Of a stretch of 64,000 nucleotides of DNA, positions 24,919-34,995 are shown one piece after another. The translations under genes were made by a program, and so were the position numbers. The first letter of the stretch is position 1. Every line of letters begins with the position of its first letter. The DNA comes from JANPCX01 sp050916095 (GTDB lineage: Bacteria; Pseudomonadota; Gammaproteobacteria; Burkholderiales; Burkholderiaceae_C), in the NCBI GenBank assembly GCA_050916095.1, contig CP050901.1:744001-808000 (forward strand), in the 5' to 3' direction. The notes under the pieces were generated by a model that was not told the origin of the DNA, did no database searches, and saw nothing but the letters and a program-made list of their open reading frames with translations.

Positions 24919-26509
24919 ATGCCAACGCGTTTTGCTCCTGATGCCCGCACACCTGTGACTGTTGCTGCACGCCATGGCCTGATCACCGCGACACTCGTGG
25001 CCGCTGCTACTTTGGCGTTGATGCCCCGGAGTGATGTGCGTGCGCAAACCAGTGCTTCATCTTCAGAGGCCGGTCCACCGCGCAAGTTCGTGTTGACGCC
25101 GCGGTTCTCTAACTCTGTGGTGGCAACGGACAATGTCAATTTGTCGACGGTCGGCAAAGAGTCTGACGTGTATTTGCAGCTCAGTCCTGGTCTTAGCCTT
25201 CAAAGTAACGGTGGACGGGTTCGTGGTTCCTTGGATTACTCGCCATCTGCCTATGTTTACAGCAAAGCCAGCGAGAAGAATCGGGTGTCGCACGCGCTGA
25301 ATGCTGTGTTCACCACCGAGGGCCGTTGAGAATTGGGCCTTTGTCGACTTGAACGCCACCGCATCGCAACAGTCGATTTCAGCATTAGGAACGCAGACTG
25401 CCGACACAGCGCTGGGCACCAACAATCAAACTCAAGTTTTTACTTACGCAGTTTCGCCGTACATCAAGGGCCAAATTTCCGGCACTGCTGACTACGAGTT
25501 CCGGCTGCGTGCGGGTGAAAGTCGAACCGAGTCATCGACGGTTTCAGACTCCAGGTCTGGATTGGTGTTGCTTCGGGTCAATGGCGCGACCGGTTGGTCG
25601 CCCCTGGCTTGGGGAACAAGTTTGCAGCGCCAGGTGGACGATTTTTCGGCCGGCAGGCGGACAACGGCGGATCGTTTCAGGGGCTCACTGAGCTACGACT
25701 TCTCGCCTCAACTTGGTTTGTCCTTGCTCGGTGGTTACGAGTCCAGTGACCAAGTGGGCAGTACACGTCTGGACGGTGAAACACACGGATTCGGTTTTAA
25801 CTGGCGGCCAACCGACCGAACCAGGTTCACCGGCGAGCGAGAGCAGCGTTTGTTTGGCAACACCTATGCGGTGTCTTTTGAGCATCGTATGCCGCGCTCG
25901 GTTTTTCGTTATGGTGCCGGGCGCGAAGTGTCTTCGGGTCTGAATAATTCCACTGGCACGGTGGTGAGCGCCTACGACTTGTACTTTGCACAGTTTGCAT
26001 CGCAAGAGCCCGACCCTGTGCGCCGGCAGGTGCTAGTGAACAATTTTTTGCTCGCCAATGGCATCAGCCCCACCAGCACAGTAGGTGGAGGTTTTCTCAC
26101 CTCTGCATTGACGCAGCAGCGCCGTCAGAATTTGTCAGTCGGGCTTTTGGGTGTGCGCAGCACCGTCACTTTTTTGCTGACTCGCAGTGATTCTCGTCGG
26201 CTTGACGGGGCCAACTCCAGCGGTGGAGATCTCGCCGCATTCGCTGGCGTTGAACAAAAGGCGGTCAGTGTCAATGTGGCCCATCGATTGACGCCCATCT
26301 CCTCACTGAGCCTGCTGTTGTCTGAGCAGCGCGCCTCCGGCAATAACTCCCTTGCGTCCAGCAAATTGCGACTTGTCTCGCTCACGTGGGCCAGTAAATT
26401 GGGGCCTCAGTCGTCTGTGTCTTTGAGCGCACGTCATTCAGCATTTAGCAGCTCGACCGCGCCTTACGACGAGTCTGCCCTCACTGGTCTTTTCAGCTTC
26501 CAGTTCTAA
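24919..26509 (+). pseudogene. XrtA-associated outer-membrane beta-barrel protein (TIGR03016-like), frameshifted
   Basis: The frame from 24919 (signal peptide ending near VRAQ, then TPRFSNSVVATDNVNLS) stops at 25329. The continuation NWAFVDLNATASQQSISA is in the +1 frame and runs on to 26509. The break is at GAGGGCC (25318-25324); with one G fewer, the two parts join as TTEAVENWAF. The product would be an outer-membrane protein of about 530 residues, with many amphipathic beta strands and a final aromatic residue (LFSFQF), expected to act in export of the glycan. Either the gene is inactivated, or this is an assembly error in the G-run; nothing else in the gene is damaged, so an error is possible. 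Confidence 0.8.
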
Positions 26510-26555
26510 GCTCAATCGTTCGCTACAAGCCTCATCGTCAGCGCACCACCTACCC

Positions 26556-27662
26556 ATGTACGAAGCCTTTTATGGATTGAGCAACAAGCCGTTTCAGCTC
26601 AATCCCGACCCCAGTTTTTACTTCAGCAGCAAACAGCACCGTCGCGCCAAGGCTTACTTGGACTACGGTGTCATGCGCAATGAAGGTTTCATTGTCATCA
26701 CCGGCGAAATCGGCGCTGGGAAAACAACCATCGTGCGTGGGCTGCTCGACAGTTTGAACCGCAGCAACGTGGTGGCGGGACATTTGGTCTCCACCCAACT
26801 CGACGCGGAAGATACGCTGCGCATGGTGGCTGCCGCTTTTGGTGTGCGTGCCAAGGACATTCCAAAGTCTGAGCTGTTGATGACACTGGAGGCTTTTTTC
26901 ATCGGGCAAGTCAGCCAGGGAAAGCGTTGCCTCCTGGTGGTGGACGAAGCCCAAAATTTGACCCTGCGAGCGGTGGAGGAGTTGCGCATGCTCTCCAACT
27001 TCCAGTTCGGAAAACAGTCGCTCTTGCAAAGTTTTTTAGTGGGACAACCTGAGTTCCGGGACATTTTGCAGCGTCCGGAAATGGAGCAGTTTCGTCAGAG
27101 GGTCACGGCGACTTGCCACATCGGCCCGCTGGACACCGACGAAACGCGCCAATACATTGAACATCGGCTGAAGTGTGCTGGGGCAACTGACAAGCCCACC
27201 TTTGACGTCGCTGTTTTTGAGCAGGTGCACCAGGCCAGCCGAGGTATTCCCCGCCGCATCAACGCCATTTGTGATCGACTGTTGTTGCTCGGTTTCATGG
27301 GTGGCAAAACCCATTTGTCGGCGGAAGATGTCTCCGAGGTCGTCAAAGAGTTTGCTGAGGAATCCAAATCCAGCGGAAAGCGCCGAACGGCAGGTGCCAG
27401 TGTGGCCTATCAAGCGTTTTCCGATCCTCAAGCGGGTGCTGACGATGTGGACATCGACTTGTCAGGCAGTCCATCCTTGGATGAAGCGACCGCCAAAGAC
27501 CTCGAACTTGACCTGTCTGCCATTGGTGGGGCTATGAATGCCGGTCGCATCGAACGCATTGAGCAAAGCCTCGCGCGTCTTGAGCAAACCAATTTGCAAA
27601 CGCTGGGGCTGATTCAAAAGCTGGTTCAAGCCATGACGAAGTCGACCGGAGGTCAGCCGTGA
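26556..27662 (+). CDS. XrtA-associated AAA ATPase (GspA/ExeA-like)
   Basis: A 368-residue ATPase starting MYEAFYGLSNKPFQLNPDPS, the standard beginning of PEP-CTERM locus secretion ATPases (TIGR03015-like). Walker A GEIGAGKTT is at 50-58, Walker B CLLVVDEAQ at 125-133, and GIPRRINAICDRLLLL is a sensor-2-like arginine segment near 240. The last 100 residues are acidic and probably flexible, with a short coiled coil near the end. It has no membrane segment. Its stop overlaps the GTG start of wecB. It may power assembly of the envelope machinery. Confidence 0.92.
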   Translation: MYEAFYGLSNKPFQLNPDPSFYFSSKQHRRAKAYLDYGVMRNEGFIVITGEIGAGKTTIVRGLLDSLNRSNVVAGHLVSTQLDAEDTLRMVAAAFGVRAKDIPKSELLMTLEAFFIGQVSQGKRCLLVVDEAQNLTLRAVEELRMLSNFQFGKQSLLQSFLVGQPEFRDILQRPEMEQFRQRVTATCHIGPLDTDETRQYIEHRLKCAGATDKPTFDVAVFEQVHQASRGIPRRINAICDRLLLLGFMGGKTHLSAEDVSEVVKEFAEESKSSGKRRTAGASVAYQAFSDPQAGADDVDIDLSGSPSLDEATAKDLELDLSAIGGAMNAGRIERIEQSLARLEQTNLQTLGLIQKLVQAMTKSTGGQP

Positions 27663-28798
27663 ACGGACCCGTACTCTGCGTGGTGGGTGCTCGCCCCAAC
27701 TTCATGAAAATGGCGCCGATTCTGCGTGCCTTGGCCCATCACACGCCCCCGATTCCAAGTCTCCTGGTGCACACCGGGCAGCACTATGACCAGGACATGA
27801 GCGACCGACTCTTTGAGGCCTTGGGTTTGCCGCGCCCCGATGTGAACTTGGAGGTGGGCTCAGCCAGCCATGCTGTGCAGACGGCTGAGGTCATGAAGCG
27901 TTTCGAGCCTTTGGTGGACGAATACAAACCGTCTTGTGTGTTGGTCGTGGGCGACGTGAACTCCACGCTGGCCTGCACCTTGGTCGCGGTGAAGAAGAAC
28001 GTGCCCGTGGCGCATGTTGAAGCTGGCCTGCGCAGCGGCGACAGAAAAATGCCCGAGGAAATCAACCGGGTGTTGACGGACCAGGTGGCTGACCGCCTTT
28101 ACACCACCGAACGCAGCGCCGATGCCAATTTGCGTGCTGAAGGTATCGCTGCGGAACGTATTGTCTTCGCGGGCAATGTGATGATTGACTCCCTCGTGAG
28201 CCACCGCGCCCAAGCACCCGGGCCTGCGCAAACCTTGGCCGCTTTGGGTTTGGATGCCGCGGTACTGAACCACCCCAAAGGGTATGGGGTCGTGACCTTG
28301 CATCGGCCCTCCAATGTGGATGACGCTGCGAGTTTGACCCATCTGCTGGATGTGTTGATCGAAGTTGCGGCGCAGTTGCCACTGGTGTTTGCCATGCACC
28401 CCCGCACCCGGGCCAATTTGGAGCGGTTCGGATTGATGTCTCGCATCAACCCTGCGCAAATGGTGTGTTTGCCGCCTCAGGGTTATCTGGAAATGTTGGG
28501 TCTGATGGCAGGTGCCACCTTGGTGTTGACCGACTCGGGTGGATTGCAGGAAGAAACCACTGCTTTGGGCGTGCCTTGCCTGACGTCGCGCGAAAACACC
28601 GAACGCCCTATCACCATCGCTCAAGGTACGAATACCTTGGTTGGCAGCAGCCGTGACTTAATTTTGCAAAGCGTCGCTGAGATACTCAGTGGCCACGGAA
28701 AGCGTGGGCGAATTCCGGAATACTGGGATGGTCATGCAGCTGATCGAATCGCAGCCGACCTGTGGCGCTGGTTGCACACCGAACCCGCTGCGCTGTGA
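27659..28798 (+). CDS. wecB: UDP-N-acetylglucosamine 2-epimerase (non-hydrolysing)
   Basis: A 379-residue cytoplasmic enzyme that converts UDP-GlcNAc to UDP-ManNAc. It begins with a GTG overlapping the preceding stop (GTGA). The family motifs RPNFMKMAPI (residues about 13-22), HVEAGLRSGD, HRPSNVDD and DSGGLQEE are present. With the nucleotide-sugar dehydrogenase at 33689 it could supply UDP-ManNAc uronic acid (WecB-WecC route), although the dehydrogenase resembles TviB/WbpO more than WecC. Confidence 0.95.
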   Translation: MNGPVLCVVGARPNFMKMAPILRALAHHTPPIPSLLVHTGQHYDQDMSDRLFEALGLPRPDVNLEVGSASHAVQTAEVMKRFEPLVDEYKPSCVLVVGDVNSTLACTLVAVKKNVPVAHVEAGLRSGDRKMPEEINRVLTDQVADRLYTTERSADANLRAEGIAAERIVFAGNVMIDSLVSHRAQAPGPAQTLAALGLDAAVLNHPKGYGVVTLHRPSNVDDAASLTHLLDVLIEVAAQLPLVFAMHPRTRANLERFGLMSRINPAQMVCLPPQGYLEMLGLMAGATLVLTDSGGLQEETTALGVPCLTSRENTERPITIAQGTNTLVGSSRDLILQSVAEILSGHGKRGRIPEYWDGHAADRIAADLWRWLHTEPAAL

Positions 28799-28846
28799 AC
28801 CCGCTTAACCGACCCCCAAAACGGGTCTTCTAGGCAAAACGCATTC

Positions 28847-29740
28847 ATGCTCGCACCAACATCCATCAACGCGATCACCAACGCCCTGACCATAGACGTG
28901 GAAGATTACTTCCAGGTCTCTGCATTTGCGCCCTACATCGCGCGCAGCCAGTGGGATAGCCAAGAGTGCCGTGTGCAGCGTAATGTCGAACGCATTTTGG
29001 AATTGCTGGCGGTGCGCCAAACCAAGGCCACCTTCTTCACCTTGGGTTGGGTGGCTGAGCGGTATCCGCACTTGGTGCGCGCCATCGTCGATCAAGGTCA
29101 CGAGCTGGCCAGCCACGGTTATGGCCACGAGCGTGCCAGCGATTTGACCCCAGCTGCTTTCCGGCAAGACATCGTGTCTGCCAAAAAAATTCTGGAAGAC
29201 TTGGGTGGTGTTGCCGTGCAAGGCTACCGGGCACCGAGTTTTTCCATCGGCAAAGGCAATTTGTGGGCTTTTGACGAGTTGCTTCAAGCAGGTTACCGCT
29301 ACACCTCCAGCGTCTACCCCATTGCCCATGACCACTATGGCATGCCCGACTGGCCGCGTTTTGCGCAGCCCGTGCGCGAGGGATTGCTCGAAGTGCCGGT
29401 GACCACCTTGCGCAAATTCAACCGTAACTTTCCATCCAGCGGCGGCGGCTATTTCCGCTTGCTGCCCTATGCCTTGTCGCGATGGATGATTCAGCAAGTT
29501 AATGCGCAAGACCTGCAACCCGCGATTTTCTACTTCCATCCGTGGGAGATTGATGCGGGTCAGCCGCGGGTTGCTGGCATCGACGCCAAAACCCGGTTTC
29601 GCCACTATGTGAACATTGGCCGCATGGACTCACGCTTGCAGCAGTTGCTGGCTGACTTCCGCTGGGGTCGAATGGACCAGATTTTTCTTGGCGCGCCCCA
29701 AGCAAGCGCCCCTGCCACATCCCCAGCGATCTCCCGCTGA
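28847..29740 (+). CDS. XrtA-associated polysaccharide deacetylase (DUF3473 type)
   Basis: A 297-residue carbohydrate esterase family 4 protein. The metal/acid motif TIDVEDYFQ is at about residues 15-23, SHGYGHERASD carries the two metal-binding histidines, and RAPSFSI follows. The C-terminal part (FYFHPWEIDAGQPR) is the DUF3473 signature found in PEP-CTERM locus deacetylases. No signal peptide is seen, so it may work on cytoplasmic lipid-linked precursors or be exported by another route. It removes N-acetyl groups from hexosamine residues. Confidence 0.92.
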   Translation: MLAPTSINAITNALTIDVEDYFQVSAFAPYIARSQWDSQECRVQRNVERILELLAVRQTKATFFTLGWVAERYPHLVRAIVDQGHELASHGYGHERASDLTPAAFRQDIVSAKKILEDLGGVAVQGYRAPSFSIGKGNLWAFDELLQAGYRYTSSVYPIAHDHYGMPDWPRFAQPVREGLLEVPVTTLRKFNRNFPSSGGGYFRLLPYALSRWMIQQVNAQDLQPAIFYFHPWEIDAGQPRVAGIDAKTRFRHYVNIGRMDSRLQQLLADFRWGRMDQIFLGAPQASAPATSPAISR

Positions 29741-29762
29741 AGCCCTTGGAATTTTTGTCTCT

Positions 29763-30800
29763 GTGATCACCGTTCAACAACTCGCCTTGGGCGACGCCAA
29801 AGCCCATCAACGCTGGGACGAGTTCGTCTTCGCCTGCCAAGACGCCACGTTTTTCCACCGTGCTGCGTGGCAAGTATTGATGCACAAGGTGTTCAAGCAC
29901 CGAACCTTTTTTCTTTACGCTGAAGAAAATGGCGTGATTCAAGGTGTGTTGCCCTTGGCCCAGGTCAAAAGCAAACTCTTTGGCCATGCCTTGGTCGGGT
30001 TGCCATTTGCGGTTTATGGTGGAGTGGCAGCGGCCACTCCTGAGGCGGCCAACGCTCTGGAGAAAGAGGCACAGCGCGTTGCGCAAGAGATCGGGGCCGA
30101 ACATTTGGAGTTGCGCAATGTGCAGCCGCGCCATGCCGATTGGCCCAAACAAGATCTCTATGTGACCTTTCGCAAAGAAATTTTGCCGGAGGAAGAGGCC
30201 AATATGCTGGCCATCCCGCGCAAGCAGCGGGCCATGGTGCGCAAGGGGCTGAAGAACGAATTGAAAAGTGAAATCGATCCCAACGTGGATCGGTTTTTCG
30301 CGCTTTATGCCGACAACGTTCATCGCCACGGCACGCCCGCTTTGCCCAAGCGCTATTTCCAAGCCTTGCTGGACACCTTTGGCAAAGACTGCGAAGTGCT
30401 CACCGTGGTTGGCCCGCAGAACCAGTTGCTCAGCAGTGTTCTCACCTTCTACTTCCGCAATGAATGCATGCCCTATTACGCGGGCGACGACGAAGCCGCC
30501 CGCGACCTGGCCGCCAACGACTTCAAGTACTGGGAGCTGATGCGCCGCGCCTGCGCACGTGGCTACACCCTGTTCGACTATGGCCGAAGCAAAGTCGGCA
30601 CCGGCCCCTATTCCTTCAAGAAGAACTGGGGCTTTGAGCCACAGCCGCTGCACTACGAGTACTGCCTCTACAAACGCGACGCGATTCCGCAGAACAACCC
30701 GAACAACGCCAAGTACCAGTTGCTCATCAAAACCTGGCGGCGCATGCCGCTGTCTTGGGCCAATGCGCTGGGCCCGCACATTGTTCGCAACCTTGGCTGA
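29763..30800 (+). CDS. XrtA-associated FemAB-like GNAT protein
   Basis: A 345-residue protein of the FemAB/GNAT fold. The GTG at 29763 is chosen because it follows the deacetylase stop; the frame extends back into that gene without conserved sequence. The segments EFVFACQDATFFHRAAWQ, PRKQRAMVRKGLKN and the C-terminal GYTLFDYGRSKVGTGPYSFK match the TIGR03019-type proteins linked to exosortase A. FemAB proteins transfer amino acids from aminoacyl-tRNA to cell-wall sugars or peptides; here the likely acceptor is a sugar or lipid of the exopolysaccharide, which is not proven. Confidence 0.9.
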   Translation: MITVQQLALGDAKAHQRWDEFVFACQDATFFHRAAWQVLMHKVFKHRTFFLYAEENGVIQGVLPLAQVKSKLFGHALVGLPFAVYGGVAAATPEAANALEKEAQRVAQEIGAEHLELRNVQPRHADWPKQDLYVTFRKEILPEEEANMLAIPRKQRAMVRKGLKNELKSEIDPNVDRFFALYADNVHRHGTPALPKRYFQALLDTFGKDCEVLTVVGPQNQLLSSVLTFYFRNECMPYYAGDDEAARDLAANDFKYWELMRRACARGYTLFDYGRSKVGTGPYSFKKNWGFEPQPLHYEYCLYKRDAIPQNNPNNAKYQLLIKTWRRMPLSWANALGPHIVRNLG

Positions 30801-30802
30801 GC

Positions 30803-32047
30803 ATGGGCAATTTGCTTTATTTGGTGCACCGCATGCCTTACCCGCCCAACAAGGGCGACAAGGTGCGCTCCTACCATTTGCTCAAACACCTGGCTGCGCG
30901 GCACCAGGTGTTCCTCGGCACCTTCATGGACGATCCCGAGGACGAGGCCCACATCGCCACCCTGCGCAGTTTGTGCGCGGATGTGCATGTGGAGCGCTTG
31001 CATCCCAAACGGGCACGGGTGAGCAGTCTTCTGGGTTTGTTGGGCCGTGACGCATTGACGTTGCGCTACTACCGCAGTCAAGCCTTGAGCGATTGGGTGG
31101 CACGCACCACTGCGCAGCACAAGATGCAAGCGGCCGTGGTGTTTTCCTCGTCCATGGCGCAGTACGTGGAAGGCGGCGAGAACTTGAACGGTGCCCCGGT
31201 GCTGGTCGATTTTGTCGATGTGGACTCTGCCAAGTGGAGCCAGTACGCCAAAGAACGCCCGTGGCCGCTGTCTTGGTTGTATCGCCGAGAAGGCCGCACC
31301 TTGCTCAACTACGAGCGTGATGTGGCCTTGTGGGCGCGGCGCTCGTTTTTCGTGACCGAAAGCGAAACCAAGCTCTTCAAACAATTGGCACCCTCTGCTG
31401 CCGACCGTGTTGAGGCGGTGAGCAACGGTGTTGACGCCCAGTTCTTCACGCCCGAACCGAGCCGTCGGAGCCCGTATTCGAAAGACGAACAAACGGTGGT
31501 GTTCACCGGAGCCATGGACTACTGGCCCAATGTGGACGCGGTGACGTGGTTTGCCCGGGACATCTTGCCGGGCTTACGTCAAAAACACCCCGGGCTTCGT
31601 TTTTATATCGTCGGCCGCAGCCCCGATGCCGCCGTGCAAGCGCTGGCCAGCGACGCCGTTGTGGTCACCGGCACCGTGCCTGATGTGCGCCCCTATTTGC
31701 AGCACGCCGACGTGGTGGTCGCGCCTCTGCGTTTGGCCCGGGGCATCCAGAACAAAATCCTGGAGGCCATGGCCATGGGGCGGCCTGTGGTGGCGTCAAC
31801 CGCTTGTGCATCGGCGTTGAATGCGAACGTGGGCACCGAATTGGTAGCAGCTGAAGAGGTTGCGGACTACACACGAGCCATCAGCGCACTGCTCGCCGAC
31901 CGCGAGGTAGCAGGCCGCATTGGCAGCGCCGGGCGCACGTGCGTATTGCAGCGCTACAGCTGGTCGGCGCATTTGGCGGGCATGGACCGGTATTTGAACG
32001 AGGCTGTTGCGGCCCACGGCAACCGGCCCAAGGAGATGGCGTTGTGA
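30803..32047 (+). CDS. XrtA-associated glycosyltransferase (TIGR03087-like, GT4)
   Basis: A 414-residue GT-B glycosyltransferase starting MGNLLYLVHRMPYPPNKGDK, the hallmark beginning of this family. The donor-binding part has VVFTGAMDYWPNVDAV (about residues 232-247) and LARGIQNKILEAMAMGRPVV near 312-331. It follows the FemAB gene by 2 nt and its stop overlaps the exosortase start (GTGA). It builds the exopolysaccharide repeat unit at the inner face of the membrane. The sugar donor is unknown. Confidence 0.92.
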   Translation: MGNLLYLVHRMPYPPNKGDKVRSYHLLKHLAARHQVFLGTFMDDPEDEAHIATLRSLCADVHVERLHPKRARVSSLLGLLGRDALTLRYYRSQALSDWVARTTAQHKMQAAVVFSSSMAQYVEGGENLNGAPVLVDFVDVDSAKWSQYAKERPWPLSWLYRREGRTLLNYERDVALWARRSFFVTESETKLFKQLAPSAADRVEAVSNGVDAQFFTPEPSRRSPYSKDEQTVVFTGAMDYWPNVDAVTWFARDILPGLRQKHPGLRFYIVGRSPDAAVQALASDAVVVTGTVPDVRPYLQHADVVVAPLRLARGIQNKILEAMAMGRPVVASTACASALNANVGTELVAAEEVADYTRAISALLADREVAGRIGSAGRTCVLQRYSWSAHLAGMDRYLNEAVAAHGNRPKEMAL

Positions 32048-33648
32048 AGGCCTCAAGCGGATCGACTGCCTTGCCCACCACGATGCCGAACCCGGCTTGG
32101 CGGCGCAGCTTGCCTGCGCTCGCGGTTTTGCTCATCGCGGTCGTGCTGCTTTACCGCGATACGTTTTGGGGCATGGCACAAATTTGGCTGCGCTCGGAAA
32201 CCTTCACTCATGGCCTTTTTGTTCTGCCCATCAGCCTGTGGTTGATTTGGCGAACTCGTGCCACGCTACAGCCGCTGCAACCGCGAACCGCACCGTCGGT
32301 GTTGATCGGCGTGTTGGTGGTGGCTGCGGTTTGGTTGTTGGGCGAGTTGGTATCGGTCAACTCGGTCACGCAACTCAGCGTGGTGGCCTTGCTGGTGTTG
32401 GCGGTCTTCCTGATGCTGGGCTGGCGGGTTGCTGTGGCCATGCTCTTCCCCCTGGGATTCCTGTTTTTCGCCGTGCCCCTGGGTGAATTTTTGATGCCGC
32501 AGTTCATGGAATGGACGGCGGACTTCACGGTGCTTGCGCTGCGCCTGACAGGCATACCGGTGTACCGCGAAGGTTTGCAGTTCGTCATTCCGTCTGGTCA
32601 CTGGTCGGTGGTGGAGGCGTGCAGCGGTATTCGCTACCTGATCGCATCCCTGGTGGTGGGCACCTTGTTCGCTTACCTCAACTACAGAAGCACTTGGCGG
32701 CGCTGGGTGTTTGTTGGCGTGTCCATCTTGGTGCCCGTGGTGGCCAATTGGTTGCGTGCTTATTTGATCGTGATGTTGGGGCACGTGTCGGGCAACAAAC
32801 TCGCTGCGGGTGCCGACCATCTGGTCTACGGTTGGGCTTTTTTTGGCGTGGTCATGTTGCTGATGTTCATGATCGGCGCACGGTGGCGTGAAGACGATAT
32901 CCCTGAACCCGCAGTTGTTTCGCCGAAGCTGGTGGGGACCGCGCCCATCATTGGCGGCAGCGCTGCTTTTTGGGGCATGGCTGCTGCCGCCATCTTGGTG
33001 GCAAGCCTGCCTCACTGGTGGTTGAACCAACTGAATCAGCAGCAAAACAGGGCGGCCGTGGTCCTGGAATTGCCCCCGTCCTTTGGCAGCGGCTGGAGTC
33101 GTGGTGGGGCAAATCTTGCCGCGATGGAACCCGCTTTCAAGAATCCGTCTGCTCAGACCTCGGCAACCTATACCTCAGACGGTGGTCTGCTCGGCGTGCA
33201 TGTGAGTTACTACCGTGCCCAGGATGCGCAGCGCAAACTCGTCAGCTCACAAAACATGGTGGTTGCCAGTGACGACAAACGCTGGGCGAGGGTGGATGGT
33301 GGCATTGAAACCGTTTCGATGGCTGATGGCGCCGCCCTTGCCGTGCGCAGCATTGAGTTGCGTCGAGTAGAGAACTTGGGGACATCACCGGAGCAAAATC
33401 TGCTGGGCTGGCAACTCTATTGGGTGGATGGTGCTTGGACTGCCAGCGATTTCAAGGCCAAGTTGTATGGCGCTCGGCAGCGCCTGCTTGGACGCGGCGA
33501 CGATGGTGCGATTGTCTTGCTCTATGCGGCGCGCGGAAACCAAGGCCAAGGCCGTGCGGCCATGGAAAAATTCTTGAGTCAAGAAGGCCCGGCCCTGACC
33601 CAATGGTTGAACCACGTACGTGATGCCGCCGCCGTGGCGAAACAGTGA
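32044..33648 (+). CDS. xrtA: exosortase A fused to EpsI domain
   Basis: A 534-residue inner-membrane transpeptidase-like protein from the GTG at 32044; an ATG at 32083 is an alternative start. About eight membrane segments fill residues 25-290. The proposed catalytic residues are in place: Cys193 in VVEACSGIRYL, Arg238 in NWLRAY and His259 in ADHLVYGW. The C-terminal half after about residue 310 is the periplasmic EpsI domain. Exosortases cleave PEP-CTERM proteins and are thought to attach them to a cell-surface anchor. No protein in this window has a C-terminal PEP-CTERM signal, so the substrates are elsewhere. Confidence 0.96.
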   Translation: MKASSGSTALPTTMPNPAWRRSLPALAVLLIAVVLLYRDTFWGMAQIWLRSETFTHGLFVLPISLWLIWRTRATLQPLQPRTAPSVLIGVLVVAAVWLLGELVSVNSVTQLSVVALLVLAVFLMLGWRVAVAMLFPLGFLFFAVPLGEFLMPQFMEWTADFTVLALRLTGIPVYREGLQFVIPSGHWSVVEACSGIRYLIASLVVGTLFAYLNYRSTWRRWVFVGVSILVPVVANWLRAYLIVMLGHVSGNKLAAGADHLVYGWAFFGVVMLLMFMIGARWREDDIPEPAVVSPKLVGTAPIIGGSAAFWGMAAAAILVASLPHWWLNQLNQQQNRAAVVLELPPSFGSGWSRGGANLAAMEPAFKNPSAQTSATYTSDGGLLGVHVSYYRAQDAQRKLVSSQNMVVASDDKRWARVDGGIETVSMADGAALAVRSIELRRVENLGTSPEQNLLGWQLYWVDGAWTASDFKAKLYGARQRLLGRGDDGAIVLLYAARGNQGQGRAAMEKFLSQEGPALTQWLNHVRDAAAVAKQ

Positions 33649-33688
33649 ACATTCTCAAATACTTTATTTTCAGCAAGAGGAATCAAAC

Positions 33689-34969
33689 ATGAGCACAGTC
33701 GCAGTCATTGGTTTGGGGTATGTGGGCTTGCCCTTGGTGGTGGCCTTCGGCAAAAAAGTGCGCACCATTGGGTTCGACATTTCTGTGCCCAAAGTGGAGT
33801 CGTGCCAAAAAGGAGTGGACCCTTCTCGCGAGTTGCCGGATGAAGAACTCAAGGCCGCCGTCCATGCTGTTTACACTGCAGACCCAGCGATGCTGGCCGA
33901 GGCCGACATGATCATCGTCGCCGTGCCCACCCCGGTAGATGAAGCCCACATTCCCGACTTCAAACCGCTGATAGGCTCCAGCACCAGCGTGGGCCGCCAC
34001 ATGAAAAAGGGCGTGACCGTGGTCTATGAGTCCACCGTCTACCCCGGCGCCACAGAAGAAGTGTGCATTCCTGTGCTCGAAAAAGAGTCGGGCCTGAAGT
34101 GGAAGAAAGATTTCTTCGTGGGTTACTCGCCGGAGCGCATCAACCCGGGCGACAAAGAACACACCCTCACCAAGATTTTGAAGATCGTGTCGGGCGACAC
34201 CCCCGATACGCTCGACAAAGTCGCCAAGCTCTACGAGCAAATCATCATCCCTGGTGTGCACCGCGCCTCCAGCATCAAAGCCGCCGAAGCCGCCAAGGTG
34301 ATTGAAAACACCCAGCGCGACTTGAACATTGCCTTGATGAACGAACTGGCCATCATCTTCGACAAACTCGGCATCGACACGAGTGAGGTGCTGGAAGCCG
34401 CAGGCACCAAGTGGAACTTCTTGAAGTTCAAGCCCGGCCTGGTGGGTGGCCACTGCATTGGTGTGGACCCCTACTACCTCACCCACAAAGCGGAAATGTT
34501 GGGCTACCACCCGCAAGTGATTCTGGCGGGCCGCCGCATCAACGACAGCATGGGCAAGTTCATCGCCGAACAAACCATCAAACACATGATCGCCTCGGGC
34601 AGCACCATCAAGGGTGCCAAGGTGAATGTGCTCGGCCTGACCTTCAAAGAAAACTGCGGTGACCTGCGCAATTCCAAGGTCATCGACATCATCAACGAGT
34701 TGAAGTCTTACGGCGTTGAAGTGTGCGTCACCGACCCACAGGCCGAAGCCCCCGAGGCCATGCATGAATACGGTGTGAAGCTGCTGACCTGGGACGAATT
34801 GCCCGAAGCCGATGCCATCGTCGCTGCGGTTGCCCACAAGGAATATGCCGCACTCAACGTGGCTGACTTTGGTAAGAAGTTGGTGGCTGGGGGTGCGTTC
34901 ATCGACGTCAAAGCCGCGTTTGATGAAAACAGTTTCGTCAAAGCGGGTTACAAGGTTTGGCGTTTGTGA
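33689..34969 (+). CDS. nucleotide-sugar 6-dehydrogenase (TviB/WbpO-like)
   Basis: A 426-residue NAD-dependent dehydrogenase starting MSTVAVIGLGYVGLP (Rossmann GxGxxG). The catalytic cysteine is in GLVGGHCIGVDPYYL (about residue 258), and NVLGLTFKENCGDLRNSK is the UDP-binding C-terminal motif. The GHCIGVDPYY form is typical of UDP-HexNAc dehydrogenases (TviB, WbpA/WbpO, WecC) rather than UDP-glucose dehydrogenase. It would make a UDP-N-acetyl-hexosaminuronic acid, possibly after WecB. Confidence 0.93.
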   Translation: MSTVAVIGLGYVGLPLVVAFGKKVRTIGFDISVPKVESCQKGVDPSRELPDEELKAAVHAVYTADPAMLAEADMIIVAVPTPVDEAHIPDFKPLIGSSTSVGRHMKKGVTVVYESTVYPGATEEVCIPVLEKESGLKWKKDFFVGYSPERINPGDKEHTLTKILKIVSGDTPDTLDKVAKLYEQIIIPGVHRASSIKAAEAAKVIENTQRDLNIALMNELAIIFDKLGIDTSEVLEAAGTKWNFLKFKPGLVGGHCIGVDPYYLTHKAEMLGYHPQVILAGRRINDSMGKFIAEQTIKHMIASGSTIKGAKVNVLGLTFKENCGDLRNSKVIDIINELKSYGVEVCVTDPQAEAPEAMHEYGVKLLTWDELPEADAIVAAVAHKEYAALNVADFGKKLVAGGAFIDVKAAFDENSFVKAGYKVWRL

Positions 34970-34995
34970 TTCCGATTTGTGCCTGAGCTTGTCAG

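Noticed and set aside
29499..30779. A 426-residue minus-strand frame opposite the FemAB-like gene
   Set aside because: The plus strand has a clear family match and operon context; the antisense frame shows none.
33683..34837. Minus-strand frames of about 385-445 residues opposite both sugar dehydrogenases (also 40507-41844)
   Set aside because: They are antisense to well-conserved enzymes and have a composition typical of shadow frames.
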